A model generated the notes under the pieces. That model did not search any database. It was given only the letters and a program-made list of their open reading frames with translations, and was not told where the DNA came from. The translations under genes were made by a program, and so were the position numbers. Shown piece after piece: positions 50,485 through 58,530 of a DNA stretch of 64,000 nt. Every line of letters begins with the position of its first letter. Within the stretch, counting starts at the first letter, position 1. The DNA is from Sporosarcina sp. BP05 (GTDB lineage: Bacteria > Bacillota > Bacilli > Bacillales_A > Planococcaceae): NCBI RefSeq assembly GCF_014282005.1, contig NZ_JACFTD010000014.1, forward strand, positions 1-64,000. Reading direction: 5' to 3'.

Positions 50485-51477
50485 TTACTTTTCAGTCCTT
50501 GTGCGCTGTCTCATAGCAAAGATGATAGCTCCACCAAGAATTACAACTGCGAAAATGACGATAAACCATGTAGAACTTGATTCCGACTCAGATGTTGAAT
50601 CTGCTTCAACCTCAGCATCATTGGCTTCTTTCGTTACTTCGGCTGACTCTTCTTTTGCCACTGCTTGATCTTCGGCTACAAGTTCTTCTTCGCTTGCCTC
50701 AGACTTAGCTTCATCTTTCGGCTGCTCGGTTGCTTCAGCTGATTCAGGGGCTTTTTCTTCTGTTGTTGTATCTGATTTTTCACTTGCAACTTCTTTAGAT
50801 TCTACTGGTTTTGCTTCGTTTTTTTCTTCAGTTTTCGTTTCTACTTTTGTTACAGCTTGGTTGTTTTCAACTGGTTTAGGTGTTGCAGTTGCCTTTTCCG
50901 TCACTGCAGGTTGAGGCGCTGGTTTAGGCGTTGGTTTAGGCGTTGGTTGTACCGGTTTAGGTGTTGGTTTAGAAGCTGGAGGTGTTGCGGGCTTCTCGGC
51001 GACAGGCGCCAAAGGAATGGCAGTACTGTTAAATTTGAAGCGGATATCGTATTTGTTGTCATATGCAAAACCGGGGATGCCCGTTACAATGACATGAATT
51101 TTGGCATTTACCAATTGCTCAATGTCTTTCACTTCAAATTTCACAACGCGTTTGTCATTTGCTGTATCATTGCTTACTACTTGCACATCGGCAAAACCAC
51201 CACCGACTTGCACTTTAAAGTATTGCCACCAAGAACTGTTTTTCAATGTAACAACGGCATACGTTTTATCGTTTTGAACGATCACTTTCGCTGGACTAAC
51301 CATATATTCGGCTGTCGTTGACTGTTCATTACCTGTATCTTTTAGCACCGTAAACGGAACTGTATACTCGCCATCGGCAAATTTAGATGCCGCCGCAGCT
51401 TTTTCAGGTGCAAACGCAGGTAATATCATAAATAAAGCGAACAATATCGCCATTGTAAAACTCACTTTTTTCCCCAA
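50485..51477 (-). CDS. NEAT-domain heme-binding protein with C-terminal membrane anchor
   Basis: Signal peptide (1-30, ending KAAAA), one NEAT domain (about 32-152) and a long Pro/Lys then Glu/Ala-rich linker (about 155-295), a hydrophobic segment (STWFIVIFAVVILGGAIIF) and a basic tail. Heme-pocket features are present: the helix STTAEY (Ser53-Tyr58) and the YxxxY pair Tyr139/Tyr143 in YDNKYDIRF. There is no LPXTG or NPQTN sorting motif, so it should stay membrane-bound and reach through the wall by its linker, like a relay to IsdE. The 90-base gap upstream carries a hairpin. Confidence 0.88.
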   Translation of the reverse strand: MGKKVSFTMAILFALFMILPAFAPEKAAAASKFADGEYTVPFTVLKDTGNEQSTTAEYMVSPAKVIVQNDKTYAVVTLKNSSWWQYFKVQVGGGFADVQVVSNDTANDKRVVKFEVKDIEQLVNAKIHVIVTGIPGFAYDNKYDIRFKFNSTAIPLAPVAEKPATPPASKPTPKPVQPTPKPTPKPAPQPAVTEKATATPKPVENNQAVTKVETKTEEKNEAKPVESKEVASEKSDTTTEEKAPESAEATEQPKDEAKSEASEEELVAEDQAVAKEESAEVTKEANDAEVEADSTSESESSSTWFIVIFAVVILGGAIIFAMRQRTRTEK

Positions 51478-51517
51478 TTTACTAGCTCCTTTACCAAACC
51501 ATTTTAATCAGTACAAA

Positions 51518-51550
51518 GCCGGCTGTCACGAATGATGCAGTGACGCCGGC
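51518..51550. other. Intercistronic hairpin between two NEAT genes
   Basis: GCCGGC-GTCAC / GTGAC-GCCGGC stem with a ten-base loop and one bulge. No strong T run follows on the minus strand (TTTGTAC), so mRNA stabilisation or processing is as likely as termination. Confidence 0.55.
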
Positions 51551-51567
51551 ATTGATTGATTTTAATT

Positions 51568-53028
51568 TTATTTTTCTAGCTTTTCAAGTAGATAATAAAC
51601 CATTTTAGCTGAGTGTGCACGTGTTGCCTTCTCTTTCGGTTCAAATACCTTTTTACCGTTTATTTCTTTACCACTAATGATCCCAAGACCAGCTGCCAAG
51701 TCGACAGATGTTTTTGCATAAGCACTAATGTTTTTCGCATCTGTGAATAACACATCATTTTTTACGCCTGTTAATACGCTAGCGTCTTTGTATTCAATCG
51801 AACGGATAATCATTGCCGCCATTTGTTCGCGTGTGATTGGTTCATTCGGAATGAATTTTCCACCACTACCATTTGCGATACCTGCACGACTTGCCGCTTC
51901 AATTTCAGAAACAGCCCACTCCATATTAGTTGTTACATCAGAAAATGTCCCTTTATATTCTTGCTTCGGTAACTCTAGCGCACGGGATAAAATTACAGTG
52001 AACTGAGCTCTTGTAATTTGTGCATCCGGAGCGAATGTTGTTGCCGATAGTCCTTTTATGATCTGTTTTGAAGTAAGTGACTCAATATATGTTTTTGCAA
52101 ATGAATTTTTGATATCTGTAAATAATACTTTTACTGCCGGTGTTTCTTCACCTTTTATGGCTTTAATGCTAGCTTTATCAAATGAAAGTCGGATAGTATA
52201 GTTACCTGTATGGTTTGCTGATGCCACATAAACTGAAACTTTGGCATTGATGATTGCTGACAAATCAGCTACTTCGAATTCTACAACTCTTTTGTTCGTT
52301 TTCTCATCTACTTTGATCACAGTAGCATCAACAAGTTTACCATTTTGTTCTGCTTGGAATGCTGTAATTTGTTCATTGTCATTAAGTGTTAGTGCTACAA
52401 AATTTTTACCGTCTTTTACTGAAAGCGCTGCTGGTGTTTCGATATATCTAGCCATTGTAGACGCTTCATCTTTCTCTGCATGTAATGTTTTAAAGTCGAT
52501 TGTGTATGCGCCATCTTTAACTACTTCTGATACCGGAGTTGTAGGGATTTTGCTGCTATCAAGCTTCAAACGAAGATCATAGCTGTGATCATACTTCCCT
52601 ATTCCTGGTACACCCGTAACGATAATATGAGCTTTTACATTCAATATTTTCGTAACATCCCGAACTTCAAATTTAACAACTTTTGTATCTTCTTTTTCAT
52701 CTTGACTTACTTCTACCGCATCTACAAAGTTATTTTCTTTAAATGTACCAGGTTGCGTCGTTTGAACTTTTAGCGACTGCCAAAACTTACTTTGCAACAA
52801 TGTCACATAAACATACGTCTTTCCGTCTTCAACAACAACTTTTGCTGGACTTTTCACAAAATCTCCTGCTGTAGACTTCTCATCATTTTCAGCTTTTAAT
52901 ATTTCAAACGGCAATTCAAATTCTTGTTTTGCTTGTATAGTCACTTCAGCTGCTTCAGGTTGAATAGAAGGTAGTACTGTAAATAATACTAGTAGTGCTG
53001 AAAATAACGTCATTATTAGCTTTTTCAT
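51568..53028 (-). CDS. Two-NEAT, three-SLH surface heme-binding protein
   Basis: Signal peptide (1-27), NEAT1 (about 30-160), NEAT2 (about 170-290), then three SLH repeats (about 302-486: FTDIKNSFAKTYIESL, FSDVTTNMEWAVSEI, FTDAKNISAYAKTSVDLA). SLH domains bind the pyruvylated wall polymer, placing it outermost, as in Bacillus anthracis BslK. NEAT1 keeps the heme Tyr pair (Tyr146/Tyr150 in YDHSYDLRL). In NEAT2 the first Tyr, the iron ligand in IsdA-type domains, is His273 (HTGNYTIRL). It starts three bases after the preceding gene, so it is co-transcribed under the Fur box. Confidence 0.9.
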   Translation of the reverse strand: MKKLIMTLFSALLVLFTVLPSIQPEAAEVTIQAKQEFELPFEILKAENDEKSTAGDFVKSPAKVVVEDGKTYVYVTLLQSKFWQSLKVQTTQPGTFKENNFVDAVEVSQDEKEDTKVVKFEVRDVTKILNVKAHIIVTGVPGIGKYDHSYDLRLKLDSSKIPTTPVSEVVKDGAYTIDFKTLHAEKDEASTMARYIETPAALSVKDGKNFVALTLNDNEQITAFQAEQNGKLVDATVIKVDEKTNKRVVEFEVADLSAIINAKVSVYVASANHTGNYTIRLSFDKASIKAIKGEETPAVKVLFTDIKNSFAKTYIESLTSKQIIKGLSATTFAPDAQITRAQFTVILSRALELPKQEYKGTFSDVTTNMEWAVSEIEAASRAGIANGSGGKFIPNEPITREQMAAMIIRSIEYKDASVLTGVKNDVLFTDAKNISAYAKTSVDLAAGLGIISGKEINGKKVFEPKEKATRAHSAKMVYYLLEKLEK

Positions 53029-53031
53029 TCG

Positions 53032-53691
53032 TTAATCCCCTTTTGGTGTTTTATTTTTTTGTTTCAATGATCTAGTCTTGCGTACAAATAGTATTGCAAT
53101 GATAGCGACTACTGCGAGCAGCATATAAATTACTGCATTGTTGCTTGTTGGTTCATCCTGCTTTTCATTCGTGTCGACGGACTTTGATTCAGCAACAGAA
53201 GTATTCACAACAACAGCTGGAGCGTCTGTTACTTCCATTGTTTCTAAGTCAAGATTCAAACGAACCGAGTATTTGTGGTCATACGACGGTTCCATCTCTT
53301 TAATGATGACATGCATTTGCATAAGCAACGGCTCTGTAACGTCCCCGTCTATTTTAAATGCAATTACACGCTTGTCATTTTCAAGATCTTCATTGACCAC
53401 ATCCACGTCAGCAAACGATTCACCACTTACCGATTTTATGAACTTGACCCATTTAGCATGGTTCAACGTGAATTGTAAATACTGCCCATCCTTATCAATC
53501 GTCAACTTTGCGGGCTTTTCGAAATAATCATTTGCAATCGAGACGGAATCATTCTCAGCTTGCAACATTTCGTAGTCGACAACATACGTACCATCCGATA
53601 AGTCAGCGGCGATGACCCTTGGCGTATGAAAACCAACCATCATGCTTAGATATAGGATGAATGAAAACGGAATAACTAGTTTCTTGTTCAA
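53032..53691 (-). CDS. IsdC-like NEAT protein with C-terminal membrane anchor
   Basis: 219 residues: signal peptide (1-29), NEAT domain (about 31-150) with heme pair Tyr137/Tyr141 in YDHKYSVRL and helix SIANDYF, a short polar linker, a membrane segment (AVIYMLLAVVAIIAILFV) and a basic tail. No sortase motif is seen. The start is a TTG ten bases after GGGGGGAGG; the longer frame begins inside the Fur box and is rejected. First gene of the operon. Confidence 0.85.
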   Translation of the reverse strand: MNKKLVIPFSFILYLSMMVGFHTPRVIAADLSDGTYVVDYEMLQAENDSVSIANDYFEKPAKLTIDKDGQYLQFTLNHAKWVKFIKSVSGESFADVDVVNEDLENDKRVIAFKIDGDVTEPLLMQMHVIIKEMEPSYDHKYSVRLNLDLETMEVTDAPAVVVNTSVAESKSVDTNEKQDEPTSNNAVIYMLLAVVAIIAILFVRKTRSLKQKNKTPKGD

Positions 53692-53732
53692 AAAGATAAT
53701 ACCTCCCCCCTCCACAGTGGAAGATTTCATTG

Positions 53733-53747
53733 TGAGAATGATTATCA
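53733..53747 (-). promoter_or_regulatory. Fur box of the heme uptake operon
   Basis: Minus strand TGATAATCATTCTCA matches the Bacillus 7-1-7 Fur consensus TGATAATNATTATCA at all but one defined position. It begins 42 bases upstream of the first NEAT start, where Fur would block RNA polymerase when iron is sufficient. Confidence 0.85.
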
Positions 53748-53861
53748 ACTATTACTCTTTCTATATTAGCTTATAGATTCACATTGTCAAATAACTAACC
53801 AGACCTTTCACATATCGTTCACATCATTATGTTGCCTGTGTGACAGTCACCAAGACAAATA

Positions 53862-53900
53862 AAAGCCGAACGCGCTCAAGATGAGCTAGTTCGGCTTTTG
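53862..53900. terminator. Terminator-like hairpin, P1 peptidase side
   Basis: AAAAGCCGAAC..GCTC / GAGC..GTTCGGCTTTT stem with a five-base loop; T-rich on both strands, best read on the minus strand (TTTTATTTG). Confidence 0.75.
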
Positions 53901-53975
53901 TAACGCGAAGTACTTTCCTATTAGAATCTGACGCATTTTCAACATTTTTGCCATCTGCATATTTAAGTGTTGCAG

Positions 53976-54110
53976 TTATTGTTCAATAGAAAGAAGCTCG
54001 CTAGACAAGTCGATTGTAACAATCAAAATGTTGTCTGCACGGCGAATTGCTTTGTTAATTCCATATGCTTGAAAAGGCCCATACTTCATTCCAACTCTAT
54101 GCTTGTTCAC
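53976..54110 (-). CDS. Unrecognised 44-codon frame overlapping the P1 peptidase stop
   Basis: A GTG overlapping the peptidase stop (GTGA) opens 44 codons: NKHRVGMKYGPFQAYGINKA, then IRRADNILIVTIDLSSEL. The sequence looks protein-like (an alpha/beta segment ILIVTIDL) but short. It may be the remnant of a larger enzyme that once followed the peptidase, which fits the decay seen elsewhere in this locus. No family recognised; it could also be chance. Confidence 0.35.
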   Translation of the reverse strand: MNKHRVGMKYGPFQAYGINKAIRRADNILIVTIDLSSELLSIEQ

Positions 54111-55171
54111 CTAAACGGAAAGGCGTAAACGGTATTCCCCATCCGTCCCGTAGTCGTCCCGGCCTGTGATAATGAATTTAAAATCGCTTCCTCTGTAACA
54201 TCCGATGCACCAGAGAAAAGGTCATTCATAATCGGATGATCTTCTCTTAGCTCTAGCCTTGTCTCAACAGTATCCGTAGTGAAATGCGGTATTTTATGTG
54301 CCGTCGAAAAAGCGATGACAATGTCACCACTACCATTACTAAAATGACTGCCCGTTCTTCCTAGTCCGATGCCACATCTTTTCGCCACCCGCCTTAGCTG
54401 CCTGCTCCCCAGCGGTGCATCTGTAGCCAAAACAATCATGATGGATCCGTCAGCAGGTTTAGGATAGGTAGGCACATCCTGATTGTCACTCAGTTTATAT
54501 CTGTCAATTTGAAAATCTTCTTTCCGCCCAAAATTACTAAGAACTAAACAACCAATTGTATAGGTCCTTCCACTTTCACCGTCTTTAATAATTCGTGATG
54601 AAGAGCCGATTCCGCCTTTATAACCAAAACAAATCATGCCTTTTCCAGCTCCAACCGCCCCTTCCCCGGAAGCATCAGTGGAAGCTCCTTTAATAGAAGC
54701 AACCGCGTGACTTGGTTGAATCGGTAGCTCGCGGATTGAGTTTAGCCTGCTGTCATTACATTCCCCGACAACCAAATTAATCGTTCCAGTTGTATCTCCA
54801 ATCTCAGGGTTTTGTTCTAACATATAGTGGAGCGTCCCTTGTGTAACTGCGGGAACACCAAACGTATTGGTCAGCATAATCGGGGACTCAATCAGACCTA
54901 ATTCATCCACTTGAACGAGTCCTGTTGTCTTACCGAAACCATTCAATACATAGCTCGCACCCACTACTTTATTCAAAAATAGATTGTCGCCATGCGGTAG
55001 AATAGCCGTCACGCCTGTAGCAGCAAATTCATCCCCCCGCAATGGATTATCCAGTGTGACATGTCCAACTTTCACACCATCTACATCCGTAATACAGTTT
55101 TTTATCCCGACCGGAAGACGACCAATCGTGATACCTCTAGCCCTAATTTTTTGGGGTTCTTGTAGCTTCAT
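54107..55171 (-). CDS. P1 family peptidase (DmpA-like L-aminopeptidase/D-esterase)
   Basis: Self-processing N-terminal-nucleophile hydrolase acting on short peptides, amides or esters. The N-terminal part has NCITDVDGVKVGHVTL and the Gly-rich GASTDASGEGAVGAGKGM; the cleavage point is expected between Gly242 and Ser243 in PADGSIMIVLATDAPL, making Ser243 the nucleophile. 354 residues is right for DmpA/BapA relatives. TTGGAGTG precedes the ATG. Its immediate upstream fragment of a D-amino-acid aminotransferase and the peptide importer suggest a role in D-amino-acid or unusual peptide use. Confidence 0.87.
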   Translation of the reverse strand: MKLQEPQKIRARGITIGRLPVGIKNCITDVDGVKVGHVTLDNPLRGDEFAATGVTAILPHGDNLFLNKVVGASYVLNGFGKTTGLVQVDELGLIESPIMLTNTFGVPAVTQGTLHYMLEQNPEIGDTTGTINLVVGECNDSRLNSIRELPIQPSHAVASIKGASTDASGEGAVGAGKGMICFGYKGGIGSSSRIIKDGESGRTYTIGCLVLSNFGRKEDFQIDRYKLSDNQDVPTYPKPADGSIMIVLATDAPLGSRQLRRVAKRCGIGLGRTGSHFSNGSGDIVIAFSTAHKIPHFTTDTVETRLELREDHPIMNDLFSGASDVTEEAILNSLSQAGTTTGRMGNTVYAFPFR

Positions 55172-55177
55172 TTTTAT

Positions 55178-55331
55178 TCACTCCAAGCAGTAGCGTTTTT
55201 TCAGATGAATGCCCATCAAGTATGCAGAAACACCATCGCCAAATTGATGACCTCGTTCGTCGATGGAAGTAACAAGCTGCTCAACTGAAATGAATTCACC
55301 ATTAAATAACCAATCGTCATTTAATAATTCT
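55178..55331 (-). pseudogene. N-terminal fragment of a D-amino-acid (class IV) aminotransferase
   Basis: A 50-codon frame without a start codon reads LLNDDWLFNGEFISVEQL, then SIDERGHQFGDGVSAYLMGIH, and ends at TGA. DERGxQFGDGVYE is the diagnostic N-terminal segment of D-alanine/branched-chain (class IV) aminotransferases, which are about 280 residues long. The rest of the enzyme, including the PLP Lys, is gone, and the fragment ends within the ribosome site of the P1 peptidase gene. Confidence 0.7.
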
Positions 55332-55410
55332 CTTTAAGATAGTGCGTTGTTATTAGCCTAGTGGACTGGTAAATGCCAAAGATTTAGTTTGTCTATATCA
55401 GAGCCAACTC

Positions 55411-56406
55411 CTAAAACCCAGCGCTTGGTACTTCATTGCGCTGCTTCAAAAACGTTTCGCCTTTATCCGATAACTTCGTCCCACCCCTCCCTTGACGCGC
55501 ATTGACCAAACCTATCTCCTGCATTATTTCTAATCGAAGTCGGAGTTGCTGATCAGAAAACGTAAAACCAGCATCGCGCAATTTCAGTTTCACTTTCGCA
55601 CGACCAAAGGATTCGAAATTCCCCTTGGCTTCTTTGTAGACAGCTAAGATTGCTATACTCTCTTCTAAAAAACCATGTTCTTCGATTTTATCGATAATCG
55701 AACTCATCGTTTCTTCCGGCAAGCAGCCATACCTTTCTCTACTATCCTCGACTTTTAAACGCTCATCAGTCTGTTGAATCAACACTTCCTTATACTGAAT
55801 TCCGTTTTTATCATTCAATTTTTCCGCCAATGCCAATTGCGATTTGAAAAATCGATTCATTAATAAAACCTGTTCCATTTCACATTTTACGAATTTAGCT
55901 GCCTCCAGCACAGTTTTGAAATCCAGTGTCCTCGGTCCAATATCAATCACATTTCCAAATTCCCTTGGAACAAGTTCCATCTCTCCAGGAGTAACAATCC
56001 AATCGATATTGGATGGCATTAAATTCATAGGATCATAAGCAATATAATCATGCTCAAAATAGATACTTTTAAGGGAAGTCGCTGTTTCTACCGCATGTTC
56101 AATCGTATCATTTATGACTAAAATCCGTTGTCCTCCTAGCAGTTTATACAAGTCTTTCGTTGCTGCTATATTTACTTCGCGATTAGCTATAATGATTGGA
56201 CATGACTCCGGAATGAACGGACGAGTGATTCCCTTTAATATCCCTTTAGAAAGGATAACGATATCCTGTTCCTCAATGACATCCATTGTGAGCTCTTGCA
56301 ATGTGATTGCGGATAACTCGATTTCGTCCCCGAATATCTCTGCTAATTGATTGACCACGGTGTCTAAATAAGCTTTTTGTATGGATATAACATGAAGTTT
56401 TCGCAT
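55411..56406 (-). CDS. PrpR-N-like sensor with a winged-helix output
   Basis: Residues 1-165 match the PrpR-N type sensory domain normally placed at the front of sigma-54 activators: VISIQKAYLDTVVNQLAEI, IVILSKGILKGITRP, PIIIANREVNIAATKDLYKL and GPRTLDFKTVLEAAKF. The expected AAA+ domain (GAFTGA loop, Walker A) is absent. The C-terminus instead is a predicted winged helix: AKVKLKLRDAGFTFSDQQLRLRLEIMQEIGLVNARQGRGGTKLSDKG. The ATG is preceded by GAGG. It lies between the peptide importer and the P1 peptidase and probably regulates them. I know no gene symbol for it. Confidence 0.75.
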   Translation of the reverse strand: MRKLHVISIQKAYLDTVVNQLAEIFGDEIELSAITLQELTMDVIEEQDIVILSKGILKGITRPFIPESCPIIIANREVNIAATKDLYKLLGGQRILVINDTIEHAVETATSLKSIYFEHDYIAYDPMNLMPSNIDWIVTPGEMELVPREFGNVIDIGPRTLDFKTVLEAAKFVKCEMEQVLLMNRFFKSQLALAEKLNDKNGIQYKEVLIQQTDERLKVEDSRERYGCLPEETMSSIIDKIEEHGFLEESIAILAVYKEAKGNFESFGRAKVKLKLRDAGFTFSDQQLRLRLEIMQEIGLVNARQGRGGTKLSDKGETFLKQRNEVPSAGF

Positions 56407-56486
56407 CCAGTTAACCTCGCAATATTGGAACTGCACTTAGTAATGCTTTTATATAAGAAATGGCATTACCTTGAACTTTCCACATC

Positions 56487-58508
56487 TCAATTTTCATTAA
56501 CCAAATGGCAGGCGACCCAATGATTCGGTTTCGCTTCTTTCCAAATTGGCGGTTGACTACATACTTCCATCGCTGCCGGACAACGTGTTCGGAAAGGACA
56601 ACCCGTTGGAGGATCAATTGCGTTCGGCAATTCGCCTTCCAGCATGATTCTTTCACGCTCTCTCTCTACGTTTGGATTCGGAATAGGTATCGCGGAGAGT
56701 AGCGCTTGCGTATAAGGATGAAGCGGTTCGTCATATAAATCATCTGAGGTCGCAAGCTCTACTAGATTCCCCAGATACATGACCCCTATCCTGTCACTTA
56801 TATACTTCACCATCGAAAGATCATGGGCAATAAATAAATAAGTTAGCCCTTTCTCCTTCTGAAGTTTTTTCAACAAATTCACAACTTGTGCTTGGATAGA
56901 AACGTCTAGTGCCGAAATCGGCTCATCGGCAATAATAAATTCTGGGTCAACAGCTAGCGCACGGGCAATCCCAATCCGTTGGCGCTGACCGCCTGAAAAT
57001 TCATGGGGGTACCTACTCGCGTGTTCTTTGTTCAAACCAACTGTTTCCAACAGTTCCTTTACTTTCGCTTTTCTTTGTGCCTGATTTCCCACTAAACCAT
57101 GAATGTCCAGACCTTCCGCAATCGTATCCTCTACCGTTTTGCGCGGATCCAATGAAGCATACGGATCCTGGAAAATCATTTGCATCTTTCGTTTAAGTAA
57201 ACTCTCCTCTTTTTGACTCAGCTTCCCATGGATTGGTTTTCCATTATAAAATACCTCGCCGCTAGTCGCCTCGTATAATCTCATGATTGTTCGGCCAGTG
57301 GTAGATTTTCCACAACCCGACTCGCCTACTATACCTAAGGTCTCTCCACGATAAATATCAAAACTAATATTATTTACTGCTTTTAAAGAATCTTTCTCAT
57401 TAACTTTAAAATATTTTTTCAAGTTTTGAATTTTCACAAGGGGTACTTGTTCCTTCTTTGGAACTTGAGATGATGTGGCAGTAGTTTTCACCTGTTCCTT
57501 TAACTTTTCTCTGACAATAGACGGCGGCTCAATTTTGGGTGCTTTGGGATGCAAAAGCCATGTTGCCGCGTAATGTGTATCAGACACCTTAAACATCGGT
57601 GGCTGTTGCTCATAATCAATTTGCATGGCAAATTCATTCCTTGAAGCAAAAGCATCGCCTGTCGGGGGATTCATCAAGTCAGGAGGACTTCCGGGAATTG
57701 AAACTAACTCCCCCTTATAATTCATATCTGGCATTGAACTTAGCAGCCCCCAATTGTAAGGGTGTTGCGGCTGATAAAATATTTCATCTACAGTACCCGT
57801 CTCCACAACTTTTCCTGCATACATCACGGCGACCGTATCGGCCATATTCGCGACAACACCCAAGTCATGCGTAATTAAGATAATCGATGTTCCAAACTTT
57901 TTCTGAATATCCTTTAACAGTTCCAATATTTGCGCTTGAATTGTTACGTCCAGTGCAGTTGTCGGCTCATCAGCAATCAATATCTTGGGGTTACATGCTA
58001 ATGCAATTGCAATCATTACGCGTTGGCGCATCCCCCCCGAAAACTGGTGCGGATATTGGTGTATACGGAATGGAGCATCAGGAATCCCAACGACTTCAAA
58101 TAAGTTTTTAGCCGCTTCATAGGCCTGCTTTTTACTTAGTTTTTGATGTTTTATAATACTCTCTATTACTTGTTTACCTACAGTCATTGTTGGATTTAAG
58201 GCCGTCATAGGATCTTGAAAAATCATCGATATTTCTGATCCGCGTATGTTCTCCATTTCCTTCTCCGATAACCCTATCAAATCCTTGCCTTCAAACCGTA
58301 TTGACCCCTGATCTATTTTGGCAACTTGATTGGGAAGCAAATTCATAATCGCTTTTGAAGTGACTGTTTTTCCGGAACCGGACTCTCCAACAATCGCTAG
58401 GGTCTCTCCTTTTTTCAAACTTAAGTTTACACCCCTCACAGCCTTAACCACACCTGCGTATGTATGGAAAGATACATGGAGGTTTTCAATTTCTAATATC
58501 GTTTCCAC
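56487..58508 (-). CDS. Fused dual ATPase of an oligopeptide/dipeptide importer (OppD-OppF fusion)
   Basis: 673 residues with two complete ABC domains in one chain. Domain 1 (about 1-335): Walker A GESGSGKT, signature FSGGMRQRV, Walker B ILIADEPTTALD, then an oligopeptide-transporter C-terminal motif. Domain 2 (about 365-673): Walker A GESGCGKST, signature FSGGQRQRI, Walker B FIIADEPISALD, ending in ELPNAIDPPTGCPFRTRCPAAMEVC (the Cys-rich oligo_HPY tail). Opp/Dpp systems normally use two separate ATPases; fusions such as E. coli GsiA exist. Start GTG after GGGGAGG. Downstream of both permease genes. Confidence 0.93.
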   Translation of the reverse strand: METILEIENLHVSFHTYAGVVKAVRGVNLSLKKGETLAIVGESGSGKTVTSKAIMNLLPNQVAKIDQGSIRFEGKDLIGLSEKEMENIRGSEISMIFQDPMTALNPTMTVGKQVIESIIKHQKLSKKQAYEAAKNLFEVVGIPDAPFRIHQYPHQFSGGMRQRVMIAIALACNPKILIADEPTTALDVTIQAQILELLKDIQKKFGTSIILITHDLGVVANMADTVAVMYAGKVVETGTVDEIFYQPQHPYNWGLLSSMPDMNYKGELVSIPGSPPDLMNPPTGDAFASRNEFAMQIDYEQQPPMFKVSDTHYAATWLLHPKAPKIEPPSIVREKLKEQVKTTATSSQVPKKEQVPLVKIQNLKKYFKVNEKDSLKAVNNISFDIYRGETLGIVGESGCGKSTTGRTIMRLYEATSGEVFYNGKPIHGKLSQKEESLLKRKMQMIFQDPYASLDPRKTVEDTIAEGLDIHGLVGNQAQRKAKVKELLETVGLNKEHASRYPHEFSGGQRQRIGIARALAVDPEFIIADEPISALDVSIQAQVVNLLKKLQKEKGLTYLFIAHDLSMVKYISDRIGVMYLGNLVELATSDDLYDEPLHPYTQALLSAIPIPNPNVERERERIMLEGELPNAIDPPTGCPFRTRCPAAMEVCSQPPIWKEAKPNHWVACHLVNEN

Positions 58509-58530
58509 TCATTCTACCTCCCCTAATTGT

